NCBI GenBank assembly: GCA_022605405.1
Contig: JABYQQ010000041.1
Span: 1 to 64,000 of the forward strand
Source of the DNA: Earliella scabrosa
Lineage: Eukaryota; Basidiomycota; Agaricomycetes; Polyporales; Polyporaceae
Length of the DNA: 64,000 nt
Direction: 5' to 3'
The notes under the pieces are model-generated. The model made no database searches. It had not been told where the DNA came from and saw only the letters and a program-made list of their open reading frames with translations. Position 1 is the first letter of the stretch, and each line of letters begins with the position of its first letter. The translations under genes were made by a program, and so were the position numbers. Below, piece by piece: positions 10,233-22,000 of this stretch.

Positions 10233-11664
10233 AGACAATGATCTCAATTAACGGGGTTGAAACGATAAAATTCCAGTCCTCGCCTCCATAGGTAGGCTTG
10301 TGTTCTAGGCTAGTGACTTGAAGCCGCTTCGAGAATCGCTCACCAACAACTACCTTTTCGAGCTCCCGTGGCCGCTTCTTCGGGTTAAGACTCTCCGTCT
10401 TCTTCGGTTCGAACAATGCATGGGCGGGTTTCGGTGTGGGCTAACCAGTTGTGGGGCGCATTCTAGTGGGGTCTAGCGGAATGTCCTTGTCACGGTGCTC
10501 GACGAGATATTCGAGGATGTGGCGCTGCATCGCCTCGTGCAGATGGTCAGCGCGAGGGGGCGGTTTGGCCATCATGGGGTACGACGGTGCGACTTGTTGC
10601 GCGATCTTGTGCAAGAGGACCCCAACCGCTTCCATGGAGGGAAGCAGAAGATCGCAGTAGTCCTCCGGGAGAGGGTGGTTGAGAAAAACATACTCCCGGA
10701 AGTCCATGACTCGCCTGCGGTGGGGATTCCGGTCATTTATTTTGTGTTTCTCGAGAGCTTCCCATGCATCTGACAGGGCGAGCATCGAAGTGCCATTCTC
10801 TACATCATCCGATGGCTGGACCCGAATGATTGCAGAGAGTGCCGACCAGAAGACGGACTCCGCATCATACTCGGGCCTATGAGTGAAGGACTCTGGCTCC
10901 CCAACCGCCTCGTCGGACCGTAGTGACCCGCCGTGGATAGTACCTTCCGTGTCCTGAAACTGACGGTACCGTTCGGCCCCATGTACTTCCTCGTAAAGTC
11001 TGCGAGCTTCCTCAGACAGTTCAGGCATTGGCACATAAACCGCGCCTCTGGCTTTCCAGACCGCGCCGGCACTGACAGCGCGAGAGATGCACATGGGAAT
11101 ACCCTGTCACGATTTCATTCGCAGTTCCACAATGAGTTGGGTGGTTGACGCTTACCGTACGGCATGTTGGTTCATGCGGGGCATGCGGACTCTCAAGCTT
11201 GGCGGAGTTGTCGAAATCGATCAGAAGACAAGACGCTTGATAAGTGTCCTCGCCACTGCGTAATGACATTTCATGAGATGAATAACAACGTACAAGCTAG
11301 ATAACTTACCATAAATCGCCAGTGAGTACATCTTCAATGGGAGGAGGCCGATTGTTCATGAAGCGGACATCTTGGAAATCGTCCCACCTGGGGTATACGA
11401 GGATGTTGTAGATGCTCATATCGTGATGCAGAATTTGTCGTCGCGCGACGAGGGTACGATGCACTAGGTAATACGTCAGTGGACTTCGCGAAACCAATGC
11501 AGGGTCAGCGTACCTTCCAGGGCGTCGTAAACCGCTCTGAGCAGGTGGTTGACGCTCCTTGCCTTGAGGAGCTCCACGCCAAAGTCGGCCATAACAAACG
11601 TCCGCCTAATACGCTTACCCGCACTTTCTCCTGACATCAACGGCTCGCCGTAAAGAGCACCCAC
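10233..11664 (-). pseudogene. FunK1 gene II, 5'-truncated copy
   Basis: Only the C-terminal half of the kinase survives. The first recognisable residues are GALYGEPLMSGE next to 11664, followed by the FVMADFGVELLKARSVN segment, a catalytic loop QILHHDMSIYNILVYP (HHD in place of HRD), LLIDFDNSAKL, and GIPMCISRAV...EYDAESVFWSAL. Introns lie at the same places as in FunK1 III. The frame meets TAG at 10441-10443, yet it stays open in the same frame for about 70 more codons with a basic KKRPRELEK motif matching the tail of FunK1 III, so the TAG looks like a later nonsense change. The N-terminal half is replaced by unrelated sequence beginning with a repeat-like terminus at 11665. Confidence 0.75.
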
Positions 11665-11686
11665 TGTGACGGTGGTTAGACCTCGC
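11665..11686. repeat. Repeat terminus at the FunK1 II breakpoint
   Basis: Twenty-two bases starting TGTGACGGTGGTTAGACC are identical to 15163-15184, and homology to FunK1 stops exactly at their left edge. This looks like the end of a transposable element whose insertion or excision removed the 5' half of FunK1 II. Confidence 0.55.
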
Positions 11687-12128
11687 TTGTGAGTGAGATC
11701 TGATCTGGTAGAGACTAAGCATACTTGGAGCACCCACGCCAACCGCTCACCCTTTGACTTTCGACTTTTGATTACCGTCTGTGGTGGCTCACACCGAGTT
11801 CGTGACGAAGTGACAACCAGTGAGGGTGCATGACGTGGTCGCCCTAGCGTCAAGCTGACGTAAGTACTCCGTTCAAGTTTCAGGCGCCAGTCCTTGGAGA
11901 TGACTTAAGTTGTTTATGAATGAACACGCATCATACATACGAGCTGCGATATCGATATCATACAGGAATTAAAAACGTAGTAGCATACGAATCGGAATAC
12001 AACAACATGACAACAAAATTGAAACCATCGCCCATGAGTGTGGACAGAATAGCCTCTGGAGAGAAGGGGGGTCTACCGGACTCTCCACTGAGGGATCTGA
12101 CCAGCAACGTCTGTGGCATACCAACTCA
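11687..12128. other. Spacer, probable element remnant
   Basis: It has no FunK1 homology and no gene I can support. It sits where the N-terminal exons of FunK1 II should be, so it is probably inserted sequence or an unrelated join. Confidence 0.4.
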
Positions 12129-14775
12129 TCAAGAAACGGGGTTGTATGGATGGTGGAAGCCAGTCATCGCCTCTACAGGCAAGGTAAACTCCTTCGTCCG
12201 CATCGATATTCGCTTCTTGGCCTCGTCCTTCTCGGGTTCTCGGGTACGCTTGCGAGCGTTGACCACACTTCCATGGTTGGAGCCTGACGCTGACGTAGTG
12301 TTGTTTGCCTGTGATCCTGGGTAGACGGTGGAGCGCATCCTATTAGGGTCCAAGGGAATGTCCTTGTCGCGATTATCGACGAGATAGTTCAGAATGAGAC
12401 GCTGCATTGCTTCGTGGAGATGGTCGGCCCGAGGGGGAGGTTTGTCCATGAGGGGGTAAGACGGCGCCACTTGCTGGGCGAGGTTGCAGAGCAGCGTGCC
12501 GACTTTCTCCATGCACGGTTGAAGTAGGTTGCAGTAGTACGACGTCCGGCAACATCCGAGGAAGACGTACTCCCGCTCATCCATGGTTCGCCTCATTGCG
12601 ATCCTCTCAGGGTCGATGTTATGTCGTCCAAAACGCAGCCAGGCATCCGCGAGAGACATCGCCGACAGGGCCGTCTCTTCTCCATCGACCGGTTGGACTC
12701 GTAGGATGGCGGAAAGAGCGGACCAGAAGACGGACTCGGCGTCGTACTCCGGCTTGTGGTAGAAGGGCTCAGACTCTGGAACGTTGAGTGGGCCAAGGTT
12801 TGATGGGGGTGTTCCACCATGAATTGTGCCTTCTGATTCCTGAAACGCATCATAACGTTCGGAACCATGCAACTTCTCGTACAGCCTGCGAGCCTCTGCG
12901 GACAATTGAGGCATTGGGACCCACATGGCGGCGATGCCATTCCACACGGCTCCGGCACTGACAGCCCGCGAGATGTACATCGGCGTACCCTATGTCCCAT
13001 ACAGAGGTAAGCGTCATATGAAACGTCAACGGCAGTGGGATGCTCACAGTACGACAAGTCAGCTCATGTGGAGCATTTGAGTTTTCTAGTTTCGCCGAGT
13101 TGTCGAAGTCGATCAGAAGACAGGCTGCTTGGTATGCGGATTCGTCGCTGCAACATCAACAACATCAATGTAGTGTCAGAGCGACGGTGATAGACAAACT
13201 CACCGTAGCTCTCCAGAGAGTATATCTTCGATAAGCGGAGGACGATTCTGCATGAATGGGACATCTTGAAACTTGCCCCACCTCGGATACATCAAGATAT
13301 TGTAAATGCTCATATCCCGATGCAACACCTGGCGCTCCGCCACGAGGGTCCGATGGACTGAGCATGCCACTGTCAGAACATACGATCAAACAAACGTGGG
13401 ATTTACGTACCTTCCAGCGCGTCATACACTGCTTTCAGGAGGTCGTTAACACTTTTCGCCTTGAGTAACTCTTCACCGTAATCCGTCGCGAGAAACCTGC
13501 GCCTAATCCTCGTCTCCCCATCTTCCCCGGACATCAATGGGCCGTCGCCGTCCATCACGTCCTCCACCGAAGCAAAACGGACAACCCCGGGCACAAACCC
13601 CTCCATGTGCAAGCCACGTACCAGGTCCCCTTCATCGAATCTGCGGGTCAACTGGCGATAGTAGTCCTTGATGATGACGCAAAAACCTTCCCCAGGCCAG
13701 AGGGACTGGAACACTGTGGTGCGTCGACCCCAGGGATCGCCGCCAAATATCATCTTACAGTTCTCGAACGGTTTCCCGGGGCCAGCACTGACCCTCCAGA
13801 TCGGAGGGCTGCCAGGATCGTTCTTGTTAGAGCTCTTCCACGTGATGGTTGGGTCCCGTAGCATATGTCCTTTGGGAGGGTCGTAGATGGAGTAGATATA
13901 CGACGCAAGGACGTCCAAGCGATCCCAGGAGAAGTCCTCCGACATGTAAGGTCCAGATGTGTCGCCGTAGAAGACGTTGAAGCCTTGCGGATGCATGGCC
14001 AAGCCGTACACCCCAGGATGATCGGGACGAGCACGGAGATGCTGAAGCGCGTAGTCGGAAAGCTGAGACGGAGCTCCTCTTCGGTTCCCGAAGTCCTTCA
14101 GCTCGACAAAGGTCTCCACCCGATAGTGGGGTACGCCGGCCGTTGAGTAGCTATCAAGGACCTCCCAGGCGAAGAGCTTGTTATCCGCGCCAACCGGTGG
14201 GAAAAGACCGAGAAAGTCGGGCTTGTCCTGTACGTCTCCGAAAGGATAGTGGGTCGGGGGGCTGGAATGGTGGTCGACGAATTGCAGGGCGCTCTGGGCA
14301 TACCCTAGATGGAGTTCATCCTTCCGATCCTTGATATGAGCTGCTGAGTAAGTAGGTGAGTACAGTTTCGAACAGCACGACTGGTGCACTCACACCAGAT
14401 CTTGGCGCTGATATTGGTTAGTAGCTCCGAGCCAGGCTGGTACGTGGCTGACTCCGTCGTCGCACCTTCGAGCTTGTCTATGAGTGTAAGGTTGGCCTTG
14501 GTCTCGAGCTTCTTCAAAATGCTCTCTGGACATCGGCGAAGGTGTTTGTTGACGAACGCGCTGTCTGGCGCTGGAGGAGACGAAGAGCCTGTCAACTTCA
14601 AGTCTGCACGAGAGTAACCAGTGAGGCGAGGAGGTTTCACAGGAGTGGGTTGGTGCTCAGAGGACATACCATCGCCCGCAGCAATCTCAGACGACCTATC
14701 GGCATCGTCGCAGCCCCCGCCACCAGACTTGGCCGGTGGTTGGGGAGTACGCGGACGAGACTCGAGGGAGGACAT
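12129..14775 (-). CDS. FunK1 fungal protein kinase (gene III, intact)
   Basis: The only undamaged FunK1 copy here. Exons on the minus strand: 14775-14394, 14340-13411, 13357-13204, 13147-13048, 12989-12129, giving 808 residues. All introns are GT-AG, 53-60 bp, and the phases check. The N-terminal region (to about 330) holds the family-specific DLKLT...PGVYGLAMHPQGF segment. The kinase part has VIIKDYYRQL (lysine), VLHRDMSIYNILMYPRW (catalytic loop), LLIDFDNSAKL (DFD), then GTPMYISRAVSAG and EYDAESVFW. The tail ends in a basic ARKRTREPEK motif, possibly nuclear. Start: ATG 14775 is preferred over 14811 because the TATA box at 14822-14828 would place transcription start between them. Substrate unknown. 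Confidence 0.85.
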
Positions 14776-14821
14776 CTTTCGACTGTGTGAGCTTGCAATC
14801 ACAACAGCCATCGTTAGCGTC

Positions 14822-14828
14822 TTATATA
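14822..14828 (-). promoter_or_regulatory. TATA box of FunK1 III
   Basis: The minus strand reads CTATATAAGACGC, 47 bases upstream of the chosen ATG. The same core CTATATAAGAC stands 51 bases upstream of the FunK1 copy at 47.8 kb, so the family shares its core promoter. Confidence 0.6.
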
Positions 14829-15684
14829 GGGTCGGAGAGCGTGTTTGCGCGGCCACGGACGTGACGCGTGTCTGGACAAGATGGGACCACAAAAGAGATG
14901 TCGAGGACAGAAGACAGAGTGCGAAGCGCCGTCCAAGTTCAACACGGCCTCGCGTAAAGAGCATGAGCGTCTAATCGATCCTTTGTGACCAGATGAGCGC
15001 TTAGATCTACGAGTCCCTCCTGCCAGTCAATGTGCCCCAGGCTGCGATGAATACCTACTACCTATAGGTCAGCTGTAGTGCAATATTTTAAGCACAGTAG
15101 CACTCATACTCTATGCAGAATCTCCTGTCTCCCCTCAACTGCCGGCACGATCTCTCTCACAGTGTGACGGTGGTTAGACCTCGCACCAGTCGTCCGAATG
15201 GCCGGGGATCATTCTCGGACATTGAGATTGGGGACCTCGTCCATAACAAAAGAGGTTAGTAGAAACCGTCACAGCTGACGCTCTTTGAACGGCCCAAAAC
15301 GTCATAGCTCTGGAAGCCTTGAGCCATGCAGCCTGAGCATGCTATCCTCGCGCGCCGCGGACAGATCTGGACAGATCACTTGGCCGAAACACCTACGCCT
15401 TACTTAGCAACGATCAAAGCGGTGGATGGCTCTTTGGCCCTCTTTGGCTCCCATTGACAACCATTGTGCTTTTCCGTGGCCATAACCAGAATCTTCCAGC
15501 TCACCCAGCTCACAAGGGCCGAACGCGCGGCACGATGAGGCGAAAGCGGCATACAATAGCAGTCGAGGCTAAAGCTAGTCTGAGTGATGGTTTGACTATG
15601 AACCTAATATACGCTCGAATATGAGGCACCGTAGCAGGCCTACTCTAGGCCCCAAGGAGAGGAGTGCAACATGTTAGACACAAG
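14829..15684. other. Spacer between FunK1 III and the F-box gene
   Basis: No gene is supported. It holds the promoter region of FunK1 III and a possible small transposable element at 15163-15273. Confidence 0.4.
15163..15273. mobile_element. Possible miniature element with TGTGACGGT/ACCGTCACA ends
   Basis: A 111-bp segment bounded by a perfect 9-bp inverted repeat, TGTGACGGT and ACCGTCACA. Its first 22 bases recur at the FunK1 II breakpoint (11665). It has no coding capacity. I could not see a matching target duplication, so it may be a MITE, a solo terminal fragment or a decayed copy. Confidence 0.45.
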
Positions 15685-17570
15685 TTACGGATCCAGGGTA
15701 TCCAGAAGCTCGTCATCGCTATCTACGCCGCCTCCTGGTGGGTCCGCAGCAGCGCGCATACCCGAGTGATCGCGTTTCAATGGGTCGAAATACCGGCGAC
15801 GCACGCGGAACTCGAGCTCTGCCTCGCGCAAAAGCGCTGCGCCATGAGCAAAGTCCAGTGGGCGTAGGATGACGGGTCCGCCTGGAACGGGAGCGGTGAC
15901 TGTCCAGCACGCCATAGGTGCTTCAGTGGTGGTGATGGCGATGAACTGCATGGCTGGACAGGCAGCAGCGATACACTCCGCGTACGCATCGTTCCGCGCG
16001 TGATTTCCATATGTGGGGGCGACCTCGGCATGTTCTAGATTGACACCGGATCCCGGTGCCGGTCGTCTGCCTTGCACGTCAAGACTGTGCTCGTGGATCC
16101 GAAGGACAAAGTGACTGAGGTCGGTGTATTGAGTGAGCGATGACAAGATGGGTTCCTGGAAAGAATTGGCCACTGTTGTGAGCCGTAAGGGTAAGTTCGT
16201 GTAGTTAGTAGACATACCTCTAGGTTCTGCGTCCTATGACGCGTCAAGAGTGTCCGGTACAGGGGTGCGTGAATATCGACAGCGAGATGTGATATGCCGA
16301 AGGAACTCGGAATATCGAGCACCTGCTCGAGCGGGATCTCCGCAACCAGGTCCGGATCCACATGCTGGCCGGTGCTAGGGTACCCGATATGGAGGAGAAG
16401 ACGTGCCGGGCGGACGGTCTCGAGGGTGCTATGTAGCATCGTTGAGAGTTCCTCATCGAGATGCATCTCGCTGATATCCAGCCTGTGAACGTGGCGGGTC
16501 AATCCCAAAGCATACAGCGCATAGATATCGCCAGACAAATGCTGTAGCTCAGGCCAAAGCTCCTCATCGGGGACGGCAAGATTCTCGTCGCGTGCTTCGT
16601 GCACGTCTGGAGGATAGGTGGTATCGTCTAGCCAGAGATCGGTGATCTCGAGCACTTGGATGTTGGGAAATGCGAAGACGAGGACAGAAAGGCTGAGGCC
16701 ATCGACGCGCCGGATGGATAGTGTGTGTACATGGGGGAAGCGAGGGGTGTTGTCCTGCAGTCCGATGAAGTCGATGTAGAGGTCGACGTGCCATACGGTG
16801 ACTTTTCGGAGTGTCCCGCAAAATGGGGAGAGAATGTCGAGGAAATCCGGGTGTTGCTCGATCACAGTGTAATAGAAATTGATGTCGACCTCGACGAGTG
16901 GTGTGCGCATGGTGGGCAACAGGGAAAGCGTACGTAGCCCAAAGGACGCGATGCGGAGGCGTCTGACCGAGGTGAGTCCTGCGATAGCGGCTTGAAGCCG
17001 GTCGCTCCCCCAGTTCCTCATCTCCCCGCCCATCTGTGCGAGCTCGAGAAGTTCTTCGCAGTACCCGATGCGGAGCTCCTCCAAGTTCTTGGTTTCACCC
17101 AACACGTATGCAAGAAGGACAGCTCCCTCAGTCTTCTGACGGAACTCGTCGGTGACGGTCACCTGTGGAGAGGCACGTCGCGGCCAGCCGCGTTGATTCA
17201 ACACCTCGTCCAGCAGGTCCGCGTGGTCCTCCCAATTAAGCCCCGTCTCGTCCACGTAGAGGTCTTCATTGCTACTCGTGATCGTTTCCTCGTCTGAGTC
17301 GCTATTGCCCCAGGGATCAAGGGGCGACCAGAGCTCCTGCAGATCGCGCTTGATGCTGATCCCAAGGATTCGGACATGACGTGCGCGAGTGGACGGAGAG
17401 GATAAGATGAACTTGCAGAATGAGGTAAGCTGCTCCTCGGTCCTGACGTAGACTCCGAAATGGAGGAGGTGTTTGACGCCGAATTCGTAGAGATCTTTAC
17501 AGGTACGCATCATCGATAACACGTGGGGCTGCGTATCGAGGTATTGAAGAACATCCTGGAGGACATCCAT
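15685..17570 (-). CDS. F-box-like / leucine-rich protein
   Basis: Two exons, 17570-16218 and 16155-15685, joined by a 62-bp GT-AG intron in phase 0, give 607 residues. The first 45 residues (MDVLQDVLQYLDTQPHVLSMMRTCKDLYEFG...) fit an F-box-like helix set that recruits SKP1. The rest is a run of leucine-rich strands (RHVRILGISIK, VRRLRIASFGL, PHVHTLSIRRV, HRLDISEMHLDE) typical of substrate-binding repeats in agaricomycete F-box families. An acidic stretch (NSDSDEETITSSNED) lies near residue 100. Role: probable substrate adaptor of an SCF ubiquitin ligase; the substrate cannot be inferred. The ATG at 17568-17570 is the first in frame and begins the F-box. Confidence 0.7.
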
Positions 17571-18812
17571 GCATAGGATCGGGCCTTCAGCGTTTCTGAA
17601 GAACGAACGTTGGTAAGTTGAATAGGATGAAGAAATTATGTTTTACGGATCCACGTACGATTGCATCTCGAGCGAGTGGACATGGCAGTCCTGGGCCAGA
17701 GAACGAGAAGTTGCGTAGGGTATATATGTCATTGCTGGTGCCGGTGTGAGAAAACACCCTCTGAGGACGGACAAAAGATTGTAGCCGCTCAACGCCGAGT
17801 ATAAATGCACGTCATTGTTCCACCAAAGCTGTCCGGTAGATCAGAAGACTGCACGCGTGACATCGTGATGGAGATAAAACGCGGATAAAGCACCCGAGAT
17901 AAATCCACCGAGGTTCGAACATACTCACCAATCGCACCATTTGGTTACTTTGGCACCTTCACTGCATGTACTATATCTTGAATGCCCTATTGAACCGGCG
18001 ATATACGAGGAGAGTCCTTGACACTGGCACGGCGTTGTGATGCTTGATTTGAGGCAGCGGAGAGTTCGTGTCGACAAGACTCATGCATTCATCACTTTAT
18101 CATCTGGTAAATCTCAGTAGTGCAACAAATCATCCGCGACTCACTTTGGCGTGTAGAGCGGGACGACTCAATCCGGTTGACTTGGTTGAACCATAGACGA
18201 ATGTCGATTTCGAGTCGACGGGGCAGTGACAGCATACAGTGCGCCAAGACAGCTCATCCAATGTCACAGCGAGAGGAACACAGCAAAGAGCGGAAGATAC
18301 TATTCGGCAGCATACGCCACAAGAATAGATGTGGGTATCGTCACGGCAAGTGCCAAGAATCAAGAAGCATCATGACGGATGGCGTTCAATACAAGCCGGT
18401 GCACTATTACGTAACATCGCCTACATGGGCGCTTGATAGCCTCCGAATCATGCCATGTGGGCCACTGAACTCACTGAGTACTGAGCACTAGAGGTACTGA
18501 GGCCTTCAAGGTCTCCCCTAGGCAGACTATGGGACATATTGAGGGGACGATAGACGTAACTGAGGCCTGAGTGTGCAACCGAAGTTCTACCCGCCTGTTC
18601 CAGGTCGTCCACCGCCGAAGCTGGTCACAAAAAGTTCAAGCGTGATCCGTACACCGAACTCTAGCCTACATACCTTCCTGTTCCACAGCTGTGATCCTCC
18701 GAATGATCAAGGAAAGCCGCTACATAAGTGCCATAGTAGTGGCAGCAACTTGTGGGTCTCGTCATAACGGTAGCTATAGTAGGTCCTTGTACACATGAAC
18801 GTGGCGGACTCC
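17571..18812. other. 1.2-kb spacer left of the gypsy element
   Basis: It contains the upstream region of the F-box-like gene. The open frames present are short, with no domain or signal I recognise. Confidence 0.4.
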
Positions 18813-18817
18813 GTCTT
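18813..18817. repeat. Target-site duplication of gypsy element, left copy
   Basis: GTCTT directly precedes the left LTR and is repeated after the right LTR at 29069-29073. Confidence 0.9.
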
Positions 18818-19021
18818 TGTAATGGGTAGTAGTACAGACGCCGGCTCCGCCGGCTTAGCGGACTCTCAATTGTTCGGACTTTCCCGTAGTGTCGTGTTTC
18901 CCGGAGACCGTGCCTTCGACGGTCTCCATCGCTTTTACCTCCACTCCTGTACTCTGCTTTTCTGAGCTCATATACTCGGTTCTAAGCACTTCAGGCGTGA
19001 CCTAAGGCGACACACTTTACA
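18818..19021 (+). repeat. Gypsy 5' LTR
   Basis: 204 bp, TG...CA, identical by eye to 28865-29068. It includes an inverted repeat GCCGGC..GCCGGC region and GGAGACCGTGCCTTCGACGGTCTCC, an 8-9 bp stem. This is a short LTR, as in many fungal chromoviruses. Confidence 0.95.
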
Positions 19022-19084
19022 CTTTTTTGCTTATCCGCAAGAGTATACAAGCCAGGAAAATTTTTTCTTTGGTGAGTCATCAAC

Positions 19085-22000
19085 ATGTCTCGTAGTGGCA
19101 ACAACAAGAAAAAGAGTCGTGGCGGGAAGAACCGCTACGCTCAGCTCCAACAAGTCGAGCCCCCGGATCCCGACGTTCAAGAAGTCGAGGACGGCCTACA
19201 GGAAGAGGACCGTGCCGGCGCGGGCATCGACATGGAGGCAACGCCGACCGAGTCACAGCGGACCGGTCGTGCAGAGCGTGGCTCGACGCCGCGCGAAGAC
19301 ACCCAGTCCCCGCTTACACCCATAGAAGAGGGTGGTATGGGCCGGGCGTCCGACGACGGTCAAGACGCCTCCCCGCAGCTCAAGCTGGGTGATGGCCCGT
19401 CGTTCGTCGACGAGATAGGCGGCCTGCTCGACAAGGCGGACGAGCAGTACAACGGCCTGCAGAGCAGTGTAGAGGAGCTCCAGAGCGAGCTCGCCGCCAA
19501 GCTCGACGGCCTTCGCCGTGCAACGCGAGACCAGCAGTCCGCGATACACGAGGAGCTCCGCCGCATCAAGCAGCGCTACTTCGGCGCAGGCGGCGGTAGC
19601 GAACGCAACACAACTCCATCCCAGGACCGCAACGCAGTCCCACCGCCGCCTCGCTGCGATAGCCAGGGTGTGCCCGGCGGCGATGGACGTACCGGCGAGA
19701 CCACGACGAGCAAACCGGTACTCCCACTAGGGCGGGAGCGGGCAGCCTCCAGACAGTCCCTCTCGTATGGTGACCCCGATGACCTCGGGCGGCGTGATCG
19801 TGCTCGCGATGACCCGATCGAACGCAGCAAGAACCTGTTGTTCCGCAAGCGCGATGACGACGAGACGTCCTCCGCGTACTTCAACCGCACGTGCGCTCAG
19901 CGTCGATTCCTGGCGCGCGAGCACTACGAGGACGGCGTCCGCGAACGCAACCATCGGGCCGAGCAATGGTGGGGTCGTAGGATGGCACGGCGGGCGCCAG
20001 AGCCCAGCGATGGCGACGACTCATCGTTTGTTAGCACGGACAGTAGTAGTGTCCCGGCTCGCCGTAATGACATACTGCATCGTGATCGTCCACCGCATAT
20101 GCGTGACGGTCATCCCCAACAGGACAATGTGCATCGTCCTGCCCAGGTGCGACGACCAGCTGGTCATGGACCTTCGAGTGGTAACCCTGGTGGTCCGCCT
20201 AGTTCTCCGTCCTCGCCTGAGGGGAGCAATGTTAGTGCGGGGCCCCGCGACCGGCCGCGCAGCGGTCAACTACATGATAACCGTGATCGACAACGCTTGG
20301 ATCCCCAGGCCTCGGCACGCCGCTTCACGCGTAGCCCAACCTACCTGCGCGAAGCCGAGTCCACGCAACTACTCAATTCTTGGGCGGACCCAAACGTTGA
20401 GTACCTCGAGCGTCAGCTCTCGCTCATCCGCCGAATGATCCGTGACAGGGTGGATTATGAGCCCGAGCTTGGCAACGCCATGAAGAATCTGAAGAACATT
20501 CCCGTGCCTGGCAGCTACGATGGGCAGGACGATTCTGAAGTGTTCATATCATGGCTCAAGGCATTACTCCGTTGGATGGAGCTAACACGTACCGTGGGTA
20601 TTGATCTAGACGGTGCTCGAGTCTCCATTTTGGGCCAGTTCCTCTCCGGTCCAACCCGGGAGTGGTACGACGAAACAATAGACAACTCGCAGGTCACTGG
20701 CCGCATATGGGTGTTCGAGGATGCCGTCTGCGCAATGTTCAAGCGCTTCATACACCGTTCTACTGCTCGTCTAGCAGCGGATAATTTCCATGCAGTCCGA
20801 TATGATAAGAAGACTGGAGTGCATGGCATCTGGGAACAGATGGTCAAGTGGTCCTTGAAAATGCCGCAACCGCCTGATGACTATACCTTCAATCGGCGGT
20901 TCGTGGACGCGCTCCCTGAGGCCATTGCGGTGCCCATGTTCCAAAATCGGCATGTTCCGATTGAACGCACCTCTCCTCACCTTCTCAAAACCATCGCGCT
21001 GGATCAAGAGATGAGTAACATGGTTGTTGATGAATACCGCTCTGCGCACCGTCAACAGGCCCCTCGTGAATCAGGTACTAGCGCGCAACGCAACACCCGT
21101 TCAGACCTACAACGGACAGGTTCTGCGGGCACCCCCAATGATCGCGCTCAGACAAGTTCCCGTACGACTGCACAGCGAGAGCGATTCCGCAGCCGTGATC
21201 GACGTGACCGCGCCCAGGAGCAGTCCAACCCGGGTGGGCTACAGGCTTTTGATGCCAATCGTATGGTTCGAGCGCCAGCACCGAATCCAGCTGCCATCTC
21301 CCGCCCGAATCTCTCAAATGCCCCAGCAGCGACACAACCTAATTCCGCTGCGGCAACTCGGGGCAGCAATCTCTCTGCCATTCAGTGTCACAACTGTAAG
21401 GAGTATGGACACTATGCCAACAAGTGCCCGAAGGCTGGTAATCCTCCCCAAATGCGAGCTGCCCGGATAGCGGGTGATGATAGTACATTGGGTGACCCCA
21501 GTGGTGGTAGCATGCAAGTGCAGGACACTCGTGACATTACCATGGGACTGGCATCGGACCCTACACATGGAGATCATGAGGGCGACACGGACTCAGACTA
21601 CAGCCAGTTTGAGGGATCCCAATATGAGTCAGCTGACAACCCATCATCTGATCACGATGTTGTCGAGGCCGAGCAAGATAGACAGGTCTGGTTCGGCATG
21701 ATGCGCCGTGTCACAGCGGAATCGGACACAGATGAGGTAGCTGACGATGCTCAACGCCCTATCACAATCCGTCCATGGGTGCCTCGCCGGTTTGACTGGA
21801 GTCAGACCCCAGTTTATGCCGACTTTGCTGGCTTACCACCGCGTCTGGAGACAGGCATAGCCCAGGGAGAGACAGCTGCTCTACCTCTGCTTGAGCAAGA
21901 TGGTGATCTGCTCCCAGCAGCAGTTATCAATGAGGCCGACAGTGATGACATGCCTGAACTCGTTACTGTGTCAGACTCCCCAACAGATGGAGTACCCAGT

